Origin: Verrucomicrobiota bacterium
GTDB lineage: Bacteria > Verrucomicrobiota > Verrucomicrobiia > Limisphaerales > AV2
Assembly (NCBI GenBank): GCA_003218935.1
Contig: QHPA01000470.1
Coordinates: 1-5,347, forward strand
DNA length: 5,347 bases
Direction of reading: 5' to 3'
Shown: positions 1-5,347 of the stretch, piece after piece
Position numbering within the stretch: position 1 is the first letter of the stretch
Layout of the letters: each line of letters starts with the position of its first letter
The notes under the pieces: generated by a model
Seen by the model: only the letters and a program-made list of their open reading frames with translations
What the model was told of the DNA's origin: nothing
Database searches by the model: none
Program-made: the position numbers and the translations under genes

Positions 1-741
1 ACCTTCAATAACGATCACCTCTACAACTGCACAATCGTTAGTAACACGGCGAGCTCATTTCGCGGCGGAGTCAACGAAGGTGTCGTCCTTAACTGCATCA
101 TTTATTACAACAGCGCGCCGAGCGTGCCAAACGGATATCCGCTCTCTGTGTTTAACTGTTGCATGACCCCGTTGCAACCCGGCACGGGAAACTTCACCAA
201 TGCCCCGCTCTTTGTGGATCCCGCAAACGGCAATTATCACTTGCAGTCCAACTCTCCGTGCATCAACGCTGGTAATAATGCGTACATCGCGAACAACAGC
301 GATCTGGACGGCAACCCGCGCATTGCCGGCGGGTCGGTGGACATGGGCGCTTACGAGTTTCAGACGCCCGCTTCCGCCGTTTCCTACGCCTGGCTCCAGC
401 AATATGGATTGCCAACGGACGGCTCGGCAGACAACAGCGATCCCGATGGCGATGGCCTGACCAATTTGGATGAATGGCGAGCCGGCACTGATCCAACCAA
501 CGCCGCCTCCGTGCTCCGTCTGCTGTCCGCGACGGCGGCCGCTCCGGGCGTCGCCCTAACTTGGCAAAGCGTCGGCGGCAAGAAGTATATTGTAGAGCGA
601 GCGAGTCAATTAGGGGCACAACTGGCTTTCTTGCCGCTGGCCACCAATATTGTCGGCCAGGCAAGCACGACCACTTACACGGATACTGACACAAATGCCT
701 TCAGCCTGGACCTGTTCTACCGTGTGGGCGTTCGGTACTGA
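1..741 (+). CDS. Secreted right-handed beta-helix protein, C-terminal end (choice-of-anchor Q, calcium loop, C-terminal beta module)
   Basis: The frame is open from the first base to a TGA at 739-741, giving 246 residues with the N-terminus missing. Window residues 1-60 look like parallel beta-helix coils: short Asn/Ser/Thr/Val/Ile-rich turns such as LYNCTIVSNT and VLNCIIYYNS. Residues about 65-121 match the choice-of-anchor Q segment (APLFVDP, NYHLQSNSPCINAG, DLDGNPR, VDMGAYEF) that often follows pectate-lyase-like helices. Residues about 140-168 hold a thrombospondin-3/dockerin-like calcium loop (DNSDPDGDGLTNLDEW, then AGTDPTN). Residues about 170-246 form a beta-rich C-terminal module (ALTWQSVGGKKYIVERAS, ending LFYRVGVRY) that I associate with many verrucomicrobial exported proteins. 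It probably acts outside the cell, on or bound to polysaccharide, but no catalytic residues lie in this fragment, so the activity is unknown. It converges on the DUF1080 gene. Confidence 0.85.
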   Translation, partial: TFNNDHLYNCTIVSNTASSFRGGVNEGVVLNCIIYYNSAPSVPNGYPLSVFNCCMTPLQPGTGNFTNAPLFVDPANGNYHLQSNSPCINAGNNAYIANNSDLDGNPRIAGGSVDMGAYEFQTPASAVSYAWLQQYGLPTDGSADNSDPDGDGLTNLDEWRAGTDPTNAASVLRLLSATAAAPGVALTWQSVGGKKYIVERASQLGAQLAFLPLATNIVGQASTTTYTDTDTNAFSLDLFYRVGVRY

Positions 742-801
742 AACATTCTGGCGCGGGGTCATGAATTTTTTTTGCAGCCGTGCCGATCCTGAAGCGTAAC
801 C

Positions 802-1440
802 CTACGGCAACTCCTCAATGGTGATGTCTTTGTACCACGCCTCGGTCTTGCCGCCGCCGTGGACTTGCAGGCCAATCCTGCCGAATTGTGGAATGGCATC
901 GTCCGCCTCGGTGTAATCCACCGTCGGAAGTCCGTTGATCCACGCGCGAATCCGTTTCCCTTCCGCGCGGATGACGTATTCGTTCCAGTCGCCGCGCTTC
1001 AACACCTTGTTGACCTCCTTGATGTCGGATTTGGCCATGACCTTGTTCCGGCGCGACTCGTCATAGATGCAGCCCCACCATTCCGGATCGCCCATGTCCA
1101 CCTGGTAACCGCTCATTTCGTTCGGCGGATTTTTCGTGCGTTCGCTGCGAATCTGCACGCCGCCGTTAATGAAGCCCTCCGTGCCGGTCAACTTGAACTT
1201 GAGCCGCAACACGAAGTTCGTGAACGAACGCGTCGTGGCGATGAATTCGTTTTCCGGCACGGTCGCCTTGAACGAACCGCCCACAAACGCGCCGTCTTCG
1301 ATGCGCCACGTCTTGTTCGTGTCGCCATCCCAGCCTTTGAACGTTTTGCCGTCGAAGATCGGGACGGCCTTGCCGGAATCGGCGGCGTTGACGGCGAGGA
1401 CGAGGAGAGAAACGACGGTGGTGAGGAAAATCCTTTTCAT
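802..1440 (-). CDS. Exported DUF1080 / 3-keto-disaccharide hydrolase-like domain protein
   Basis: This 212-residue protein ends with TAG at 802-804. Residues 1-19 or 1-20 are a signal peptide: MKR, a hydrophobic core (IFLTTVVSLLVLAV), and a VNA/NAA cleavage site. The rest is one DUF1080 domain, a concanavalin-like beta-sandwich: IFDGKTFKGWDG (28-39), WRIEDGAFVGG (45-55), FINGGVQIRSE (90-100), GYQVDMGDPEWWG (111-123), GDWNEYVIRAEG (150-161), RIRAWINGLPTVDY (163-176), GRIGLQVHGGG (187-197) and WYKDITIEEL (202-211). The family is abundant in Verrucomicrobiota and Planctomycetota, and some members hydrolyse 3-keto-glycosides; substrate cannot be read here. The ATG at 1440 was chosen because it begins the signal peptide directly. 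The frame stays open upstream, but those residues are not signal-like and overlap the candidate promoter. No clear Shine-Dalgarno is present. It is complete, about the usual single-domain length, and probably monocistronic. Confidence 0.92.
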   Translation of the reverse strand: MKRIFLTTVVSLLVLAVNAADSGKAVPIFDGKTFKGWDGDTNKTWRIEDGAFVGGSFKATVPENEFIATTRSFTNFVLRLKFKLTGTEGFINGGVQIRSERTKNPPNEMSGYQVDMGDPEWWGCIYDESRRNKVMAKSDIKEVNKVLKRGDWNEYVIRAEGKRIRAWINGLPTVDYTEADDAIPQFGRIGLQVHGGGKTEAWYKDITIEELP

Positions 1441-1467
1441 AGAATTAAAGCTTTGCGTTGGGACCAT

Positions 1468-1496
1468 CGTATATCCTGCACACCAGAGGCTGTCGA
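1468..1496 (-). promoter_or_regulatory. Candidate sigma70-type promoter for the DUF1080 gene
   Basis: On the minus strand, TCGACA (1496-1491; 5 of 6 matches to TTGACA) is followed after exactly 17 bases by TATACG (1473-1468; 4 of 6 matches to TATAAT). Initiation would fall near 1460, leaving a leader of about 20 bases before the ATG at 1440. Placement and spacing are good, but this is a consensus match only, and sigma-factor preferences in this phylum are poorly known. Confidence 0.4.
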
Positions 1497-1582
1497 GACG
1501 GATGTAAAGGCAGAGACGCCGCGCGCGCAGGTTGGTTTTTGAGAACGGCCGCAAATAGCTGCGGAGCAGCGGTAGAAGGTAG

Positions 1583-1600
1583 CCACGGCGCGAGCCGTGG
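1583..1600. repeat. GC-rich perfect hairpin downstream of the ATPase gene
   Basis: CCACGGC (1583-1589) pairs perfectly with GCCGTGG (1594-1600) around a 4-base loop (GCGA). It starts 15 bases beyond the ATPase stop codon. A second small hairpin, GCTGC-gga-GCAGC, sits at 1558-1570. On the minus strand no T-run follows either stem, so a classical intrinsic terminator is not supported. The hairpin could be a REP-like repeat, an mRNA 3'-end stabiliser, or a Rho-type end structure. Confidence 0.5.
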
Positions 1601-1615
1601 GTTGCGGTATTAGAT

Positions 1616-2359
1616 TTAGCCCTTCCACCTTCGCAAGCGCAGGGCGTTGCCGATGACAATGAGGTCGGACAAGCCCATCGCTGCCGCGCAGATGACCGGG
1701 CTGAGAAAGCCAAGTGCCGCCAACGGAATGGACGCCGCGTTGTAGAAGAAGGCCCAGAAGAGATTCTGTTTGATCGTGCGCAGCGTGGCTTGCGCCAGTC
1801 CGAGCGCTTCGGGGATCGCCTGAATGTCCGACTTCAACAGGATAATGTCGGCCGCCTCGCGGGCAACGTCGCTGGCCTTGGCCACGGCAATGCCGAGGTC
1901 CGCCTGCTCCAGCGCGGGCGCGTCGTTGATGCCGTCGCCGACGAAGGCGACGCGTTCGCCGCGTTGTTGCAGTTGCTTCACCATCTCCGCCTTTCGCTCG
2001 GGCGGGATTTCCGCGAACACGTTCTCATGTGGAATGCCGGTCTGCTGTGCGATGGCGGCAGCGGTGAGTGGGTTGTCTCCGGTAATGAGATAAGTCGATT
2101 TAGCGTGTTGCTTGAGTTGCGCCACGACTTCAGCCGCGTGTGGCTTGATGATATCGCGCAACGCCAGCAGACCGAGGAGTCGGGTGTCAGCGGCCAGGCC
2201 GAGGATGGTAGCGCCTTGAGCGGACCAATGAGCCACAAATGCGGAACTCGGATCGGAATCGGTGCCACTCCGCAATCGCGCAGCCAATTGAGCGAGCCGA
2301 GACGATAAACCGCACCGCCAAGAGACGCCTGCACACCCTTGCCGCGGAGCTCCTGCCAA
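1616..2359 (-). CDS. copA: Copper-type P1B ATPase, C-terminal part after a frameshift (rest of P domain, last two membrane helices)
   Basis: This frame ends with TAA at 1616-1618. Family-like sequence begins only near 2248 (SSAFVAHWSAQGATILGLAAD); the part from 2359 to about 2250 does not resemble the family and is the out-of-frame shadow of the upstream half. Visible in order are the P-domain segment LLGLLALRDIIKPHA, the TGDN loop (ITGDNPLTA), PPERKAEMVKQL, the hinge GDGINDAPAL with its Mg-binding aspartates, and two closing membrane helices. The first helix carries the P1B-1 Tyr-Asn pair (FWAFFYNAAS). The second reads MGLSDLIVIGNALRL, where copper pumps usually have MxxSS, so the second Ser is Asp. 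This half has no phosphorylation site and could not work alone. It is best read as the continuation of the protein encoded at 1978-3996. A methionine at 2359 is available but is an unconvincing independent start. Confidence 0.75.
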   Translation of the reverse strand: MAGAPRQGCAGVSWRCGLSSRLAQLAARLRSGTDSDPSSAFVAHWSAQGATILGLAADTRLLGLLALRDIIKPHAAEVVAQLKQHAKSTYLITGDNPLTAAAIAQQTGIPHENVFAEIPPERKAEMVKQLQQRGERVAFVGDGINDAPALEQADLGIAVAKASDVAREAADIILLKSDIQAIPEALGLAQATLRTIKQNLFWAFFYNAASIPLAALGFLSPVICAAAMGLSDLIVIGNALRLRRWKG

Positions 2360-3996
2360 TCCTGTAGCGGCGGTCTGTGACCGTCTCCAGCAGCATCGGA
2401 GTTGATACCGGGGCGGTCACAGACCGACGCTACGGCCTGGCTGAGGGGATGGTTCGATGGTCGCGCCAACGCTGCGGCCAGTTGCGCTACCGTCGGACCG
2501 GCGTCCCGCCTTTTCGACTCTTCATGCCTCAAGTCATCCTGCGATCCTCTAGTGTCAAGCGAGACACCTGGCCCACTCCAAAAATCCTTCGATGCAACAA
2601 CAGAAATTTTTCCCTGTGTCAGCGTGCCGGTCTTGTCGAACACGACGGCGGTGATGGTTCCCGACTTTTCCAACGCTGCGCCGTCGCGAATCAAAATGCC
2701 GCGCTGCGCTGCGACGTTGGTGCCGGCCATAATCGCGGCGGGCGTGGCCAGGCCCATCGCGCACGGGCAGGCCACAATTAAAACCGCGGCGGCTTGAATG
2801 AACGCCGCCGCAAGCGCCGTCGAGGGAAAGTGGACCGACCAAAGATAAGGCGCGAGGGACGCGCCGACTTTCAATGCCGATGCGTAAGCGAGTCCCCACC
2901 ACAGCCCGGTCCCCAGCGCGATCAGCACGACGACAGGCACAAACACGTTGCTCACGCGGTCGCCGAGCTTCTGGATGTTCGCGCGACTGTGTTGCGCGCG
3001 CTGGACGACGGCGATGATTTGTGCGAGCGCGGTGGCTTCGCCCGTGGCGGTGACGCGCATCACCAGCCGGCCGTTCTGGCTCACCGTGCCGGCGTAGAGT
3101 TTTGCGCCCGACGCTTTTTCGACCGGCAGCGATTCGCCGGTGAGCATGGATTCATCGACAGCGGAATTGCCTTCGACGACTTCCCCATCGGTCGGCACGC
3201 GGTCGCCTGGTTTCAAAACGACGCGGTCGTCGACGCGCAGTGATGCGGCCGCGACTTCGGTTTCAGTTCCATTGGCGTCGAGTTTTCTCGCGGTTTGAGG
3301 AGCGAGGTTCATCAAGGCGCGAAGCGAACTCGCCGCCCGCGCGCTGACGAGCGCTTCCATGAAATGGCCCGCGCTGATGAGGGTGATGATCGCCGCGGCT
3401 TCCATGAAGTAGAGATGGCCGGGCGCGCCGGTCAGCAAACCCCAGAGGCTGAAGCCGAACGCCGTGCTGGAGCCGAGCGCGACGAGCGTGTCCATGTTCG
3501 AGCTGCCGCGCTTAAGCTGGCGCCACGCCCCGCGGAAAAAACGCGCACCGCAGATGGCCATCACCGGCGCCGAGAAGGCGAATCCGACCCACTTGAACCA
3601 CTCGCTCATGCCCCAGCCGAAGACCCATTCACCAAGGATGAGCGGCAGTGTAAGCGCAGCGCCGAAAATCACGGTGAACCTCCAGGCTGCCATCGGCGAA
3701 CTGCCCGATGGTTCGGTATGACAACCGGTTTCCACAATCGGTGTGGCATCGTAGCCGGCGGTTTTCACTGCCTGGATCACTCGCTCAACGTTGGGCCTGG
3801 TGCCCGGATTCCAACGCACGGTGGCGCGCTCCTCCGCCAGCTGGACGGACGCGCCAGCGACACCGGCAACGCCTTGAATCGCTTCGGTCACATGCCGCGC
3901 GCAGTTGTTGCAGCTCATGCCTGTGACCGCGAACTCGGAGGCGGCTGTTTCGCCGACGACCGCGTCGGCCGGATCGTCTTCCACCTGAACGTGCAT
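1978..3996 (-). CDS. copA: Copper-type P1B ATPase (CopA-like), N-terminal part up to a frameshift
   Basis: This frame encodes the front of a heavy-metal pump that exports Cu(I) across the inner membrane. Residues about 22-84 are a heavy-metal-associated domain with GMSCNNC (Cys29, Cys32). Membrane helices follow (about 106-124, 136-158, 168-188, 196-217, 350-371, 396-415), with TGES (286-289) in the actuator domain, CPC (410-412) in the metal-path helix, and DKTGTLT with phosphorylated Asp454. The N-domain has the HP motif NHP (515-517) and GKGV (552-555). Family resemblance ends near residue 585 (base about 2245); the frame then runs on in unrelated sequence to TGA at 1978-1980. Joined to the second frame it makes about 790 residues, normal for CopA. 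ATG 3996 is preferred: AAGGA lies at 4008-4012, and the in-frame ATG at 4095 would leave only 17 bases to the divergent gene and add 33 non-family residues. CPC, the HMA motif and Tyr-Asn in the downstream half indicate Cu(I)/Ag(I) rather than Zn/Cd. Confidence 0.85.
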   Translation of the reverse strand: MHVQVEDDPADAVVGETAASEFAVTGMSCNNCARHVTEAIQGVAGVAGASVQLAEERATVRWNPGTRPNVERVIQAVKTAGYDATPIVETGCHTEPSGSSPMAAWRFTVIFGAALTLPLILGEWVFGWGMSEWFKWVGFAFSAPVMAICGARFFRGAWRQLKRGSSNMDTLVALGSSTAFGFSLWGLLTGAPGHLYFMEAAAIITLISAGHFMEALVSARAASSLRALMNLAPQTARKLDANGTETEVAAASLRVDDRVVLKPGDRVPTDGEVVEGNSAVDESMLTGESLPVEKASGAKLYAGTVSQNGRLVMRVTATGEATALAQIIAVVQRAQHSRANIQKLGDRVSNVFVPVVVLIALGTGLWWGLAYASALKVGASLAPYLWSVHFPSTALAAAFIQAAAVLIVACPCAMGLATPAAIMAGTNVAAQRGILIRDGAALEKSGTITAVVFDKTGTLTQGKISVVASKDFWSGPGVSLDTRGSQDDLRHEESKRRDAGPTVAQLAAALARPSNHPLSQAVASVCDRPGINSDAAGDGHRPPLQDWQELRGKGVQASLGGAVYRLGSLNWLRDCGVAPIPIRVPHLWLIGPLKALPSSAWPLTPDSSVCWRCAISSSHTRLKSWRNSSNTLNRLISLPETTHSPLPPSHSRPAFHMRTCSRKSRPSERRRW
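2245..2280 (-). other. Frameshift zone within the P-type ATPase gene
   Basis: Family-like protein runs in one minus-strand frame down to about 2262 (YRLGSLNWLRDCGVA) and resumes in another from about 2248 (SSAFVAHWSAQ). The change equals a missing base, or two extra bases. No homopolymer of four or more bases and no X-XXY-YYZ slippery heptamer is visible here, so neither a simple homopolymer read error nor classical -1 programmed frameshifting is suggested. Possible readings are a true inactivating mutation, an assembly or consensus error, or recoding of an unusual type. Conserved motifs on both sides are intact, which points to a recent event or an artefact. Confidence 0.8.
2364..2433. repeat. 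70-bp near-perfect inverted repeat (palindromic element) inside the ATPase coding sequence
   Basis: The left arm 2364-2383 (GTAGCGGCGGTCTGTGACCG) and right arm 2414-2433 are reverse complements at 19 of 20 positions (the mismatch is G2370 against A2427), separated by a 30-base spacer. The element is translated on the minus strand as part of the ATPase N-domain, about VASVCDRPGINSDAAGDGHR plus a few residues, between the HP motif and GKGV. Of the three minus-strand phases only this one is open: the others meet TAG or TGA inside the first arm. It resembles a REP- or MITE-type palindromic element, but no second copy exists in this window to prove that it is repeated. Confidence 0.8.
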
Positions 3997-4041
3997 AAGC
4001 CTGTGTATCCTTCCATGCCGGCGGCCACAGTCAAATTCCCG

Positions 4042-4071
4042 TTGACCCGCGGTGCGGCTTTTCACTAAGTT
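4042..4071 (+). promoter_or_regulatory. Weak candidate promoter for the DUF5069 gene
   Basis: TTGACC (4042-4047) matches the -35 consensus at 5 of 6 positions. TAAGTT (4066-4071) follows after 18 bases and is a poor -10 match (3 of 6). The position, about 40 bases before the ATG at 4113, is reasonable. The 116-bp gap between the two divergent starts must hold both promoters. I see no recognisable CueR- or CsoR-type operator dyad for the ATPase. Confidence 0.3.
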
Positions 4072-4100
4072 AGCCTCCGACAATCGCACTAACAAAACCG

Positions 4101-4106
4101 AAAGGA
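4101..4106 (+). promoter_or_regulatory. Ribosome binding site of the DUF5069 gene
   Basis: AAAGGA lies 6 bases before the ATG at 4113. It is the clearest Shine-Dalgarno-like site in the window and fixes the start of that gene. Confidence 0.7.
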
Positions 4107-4112
4107 TATTTT

Positions 4113-4556
4113 ATGGCTAAAATCGTTCCACTGATCAGTTCGGGAGTCGCCGGGCCGTTAGGAGTGTTGCACCTGCCGCGGCTGTGGTTGAAGGTATCGC
4201 TCGAATGCCGCGGCAAGCTGGCCGACGGTTATCCGGGCATCGGCAAAGGCTACGACATGATGACGATCAACGCGCTGGGATTGAATGCAGACGCGGTGAA
4301 GAAATTCATTAACGACTCGAAACCGACATACTGCCAGTTCGAGGCGTGGGTCAAAAAGCAATCTGGCGTGAAGCTCGACAAGGCGACCATCTACAAGCAC
4401 AACTCAGCGGTCAGGGGCTACATCCACGACGACGCGACGCGCAAGGGCATCCTCGGCGCGAACAGCGTTGCCGATGAGGGCTCAGTGAATCCGGGTGCAG
4501 TGGACCTGAACAACCTGGACGACTGGTACGAGGTTCATCAGGCGGAGTTGAAGTAA
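4113..4556 (+). CDS. DUF5069 domain-containing protein
   Basis: This 147-residue soluble protein starts at ATG 4113 behind a good ribosome binding site and ends with TAA at 4554-4556. It resembles DUF5069, a family of unknown function found in Verrucomicrobiota and relatives. The basis is the opening GPLGVLHLPRLWLKV (residues 14-28), the Gly/Tyr-rich stretch DGYPGIGKGYDMM (38-50), LGLNADAVKKFI (56-67) and an aromatic helix CQFEAWVKKQSG (74-85). Residues 93-147 are acidic and end in a Trp-Tyr helix (LDDWYEVHQAELK). No signal peptide, membrane helix, cofactor motif or catalytic triad is visible, so it is probably cytoplasmic. It is divergent from the ATPase, shares only the 116-bp promoter region with it, and has its own terminator, so it is a single-gene unit. 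The strong ribosome binding site and terminator suggest decent expression. No function should be assumed. Confidence 0.85.
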   Translation: MAKIVPLISSGVAGPLGVLHLPRLWLKVSLECRGKLADGYPGIGKGYDMMTINALGLNADAVKKFINDSKPTYCQFEAWVKKQSGVKLDKATIYKHNSAVRGYIHDDATRKGILGANSVADEGSVNPGAVDLNNLDDWYEVHQAELK

Positions 4557-4567
4557 ACTTACCTTGC

Positions 4568-4601
4568 GCTGCCGTTCGGACATTCCGAACGGCGGCTTTT
4601 T
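4568..4601 (+). terminator. Intrinsic terminator of the DUF5069 gene
   Basis: A perfect 10-bp stem, GCCGTTCGGA (4571-4580) with TCCGAACGGC (4584-4593), closes a 3-base loop (CAT). It can extend by GCT/GGC (4568-4570 with 4594-4596, including one U-G pair) to 13 bp. TTTTT at 4597-4601 follows directly. It begins 12 bases after the DUF5069 stop. The opposite strand lacks a T-run after the stem, so it mainly serves the plus-strand gene, although it also lies just past the end of the converging glycosyltransferase gene. Confidence 0.92.
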
Positions 4602-5322
4602 ATTCCTGCGGAATCTTCCTAAACGGCACCGGACCCAGACGGCGCTTCTGATACCAGGCCACGCCCATCAGATCAAAAATTCCTCGTCCGAGCCGATTCC
4701 ACACGCCGTACTTGGAAGCACCCGCCACGCGCGGCCGATGATTCACCGGGATTTCCTTCGTAGTTGCGCCGCCGCTATGAACGAGAATGGGCAGAAACCG
4801 ATGCCAGCCGTTGAAGGGGAGGACGCCGTTGAGAGCCGCGCGCTTGAATACACGCAGCGAACAGCCGGCGTCTTGAAAGTCCACGCCGAGCGCAGCCTTG
4901 CGCGCCCATCGTGCGATGCGCGACGAAATGCGCCGGAGCCAAGTGTCGCGCCGATTCACCCGAATGCCGCACACGAAGTCAACCCGATCCAGCTCCGCGA
5001 ACATTTTGGGCAAATCGGCCGGGTCGTTCTGCAAGTCGCCGTCCAGAGTGGCGATGATCGCGCCGTTCGTCGCCAGAACCCCCGTCCAAAGCGCTGCGCT
5101 TTGACCGCTGTTCCGCGCGTGACGCAGGCCGCGCACCCGCGGGTCGAGCCGGTGCGCCTCCTGAATTTTCTCCCACGTGCCGTCTCCGCTGCCGTCATCG
5201 ACGAAGACCAGCTCAAATGCCCGTGGCTCCTTGTCCAACGCCCTGGCGACTTCGCGCGCCAGCGGCAGGACGTTGTCTTCCTCGTCAAAGACCGGAACGA
5301 TGATGGAGATGTCAACCGGCAC
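4600..5322 (-). CDS. Family 2 glycosyltransferase, dolichol-phosphate mannosyltransferase-like
   Basis: This 240-residue GT-A enzyme would transfer a sugar from a nucleotide sugar, probably to a polyprenyl phosphate at the inner membrane face. ISIIVPVFDEEDNV (5-18) is the first strand and loop. FVDDGSGDGTW (40-50) is the nucleotide-binding Asp pair. RHARNSGQSAAL (67-78) and ATLDGDLQNDP (91-101) follow, the latter with the metal-binding DxD-type motif. QDAGCSLRVFKR (150-161) and NGWHRFLPIL (171-180) match the acceptor-side region of DPM1-like enzymes, and VNHRPRVAGASKYG (193-206) is the conserved end of the domain. No C-terminal membrane helices are present, unlike ArnC/GtrB proteins, so it resembles the short soluble DPM1 type. 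The start is GTG at 5322: an in-frame TAG at 5332-5334 blocks extension, and no ATG lies before the first strand. No Shine-Dalgarno is visible. It ends with TAA at 4600-4602, overlapping the T-run of the converging terminator. Sugar and acceptor are unknown. Confidence 0.92.
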   Translation of the reverse strand: MPVDISIIVPVFDEEDNVLPLAREVARALDKEPRAFELVFVDDGSGDGTWEKIQEAHRLDPRVRGLRHARNSGQSAALWTGVLATNGAIIATLDGDLQNDPADLPKMFAELDRVDFVCGIRVNRRDTWLRRISSRIARWARKAALGVDFQDAGCSLRVFKRAALNGVLPFNGWHRFLPILVHSGGATTKEIPVNHRPRVAGASKYGVWNRLGRGIFDLMGVAWYQKRRLGPVPFRKIPQE

Positions 5323-5347
5323 GGACGAAGACTAACGGTTGAAGGTT

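Noticed and set aside
745..773. Possible terminator in the convergent gap, with a run of eight T at 766-773
   Set aside because: No convincing GC-rich stem precedes the T-run, so an intrinsic terminator is not supported.
859..1542. A 227-codon open frame on the plus strand opposite the DUF1080 gene
   Set aside because: It is antisense to a gene with a clear signal peptide and many family motifs. Its own translation is Arg/Ala/Val-rich and unlike any family, typical of GC-rich antisense shadow frames.
2245..2280. Programmed -1 frameshifting of the E. coli copA type
   Set aside because: No slippery heptamer or obvious downstream stimulator is present, and the position within the catalytic domains would not produce a useful small chaperone.
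2364..2433. The inverted repeat read as an internal transcription terminator
   Set aside because: The 30-base spacer is long, no T-run follows on either strand, and the element lies inside a reading frame that continues past it.
2377..2797. Two overlapping plus-strand open frames across the palindrome and the CPC region
   Set aside because: Both lie antisense to conserved ATPase motifs and have no family resemblance.
3295..4068. A 257-codon open frame on the plus strand opposite the front of the ATPase gene
   Set aside because: It mirrors the ATPase coding strand, has Arg/His/Ala-rich shadow composition and shows no recognisable domain.
3994..4095. Longer ATPase start at the in-frame ATG at 4095
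   Set aside because: It adds 33 residues with no family resemblance, lies 17 bases from the divergent gene's start and has no ribosome binding site. The ATG at 3996 follows AAGGA, although the 11-base spacing is long.

Overview
The window looks like a 5.3-kb chromosomal piece of a GC-rich bacterium, most likely a Verrucomicrobiota member (Pedosphaera/Limisphaerales-like). This rests on protein families rather than any marker gene: a secreted beta-helix protein with a choice-of-anchor Q segment, a DxDGDG calcium loop and a C-terminal beta module; a secreted DUF1080 protein; a DUF5069 protein; and GC-rich palindromic repeats. A planctomycete or related PVC bacterium cannot be excluded. No rRNA, tRNA, CRISPR array, transposase or phage gene is visible.

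Layout. Bases 1-741 (+) hold the C-terminal end of a large exported beta-helix protein whose start lies outside the window. A 60-bp convergent gap follows. Bases 802-1440 (-) encode an exported DUF1080 (3-keto-disaccharide hydrolase-like) protein with a plausible sigma70-type promoter at 1468-1496. Bases 1441-1615 are intergenic and carry that promoter plus a GC-rich hairpin. Bases 1616-3996 (-) hold a copper-type P1B ATPase (CopA-like) split by a frameshift near 2245-2280. Its nucleotide-binding domain also contains a 70-bp inverted repeat read in frame, and a second stretch longer than usual. The 116-bp region 3997-4112 separates it from a divergent small DUF5069 gene (4113-4556, +), which ends at a strong intrinsic terminator. 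Bases 4600-5322 (-) encode a complete GT2 glycosyltransferase of the dolichol-phosphate-mannose-synthase-like group, starting with GTG. There is no gene-free stretch longer than 300 bases.

How the genes relate. They do not form one pathway. The beta-helix and DUF1080 proteins fit a polysaccharide-degrading, exported-protein lifestyle, the ATPase is metal homeostasis, and the glycosyltransferase is envelope or lipid-linked sugar synthesis. Orientation changes and spacing argue for separate transcription units. The most interesting signal is inside the ATPase gene: a palindromic repeat translated as part of the N-domain, in the only open phase of that strand, a short distance upstream of a frameshift. 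I see no clearly new multi-gene system.
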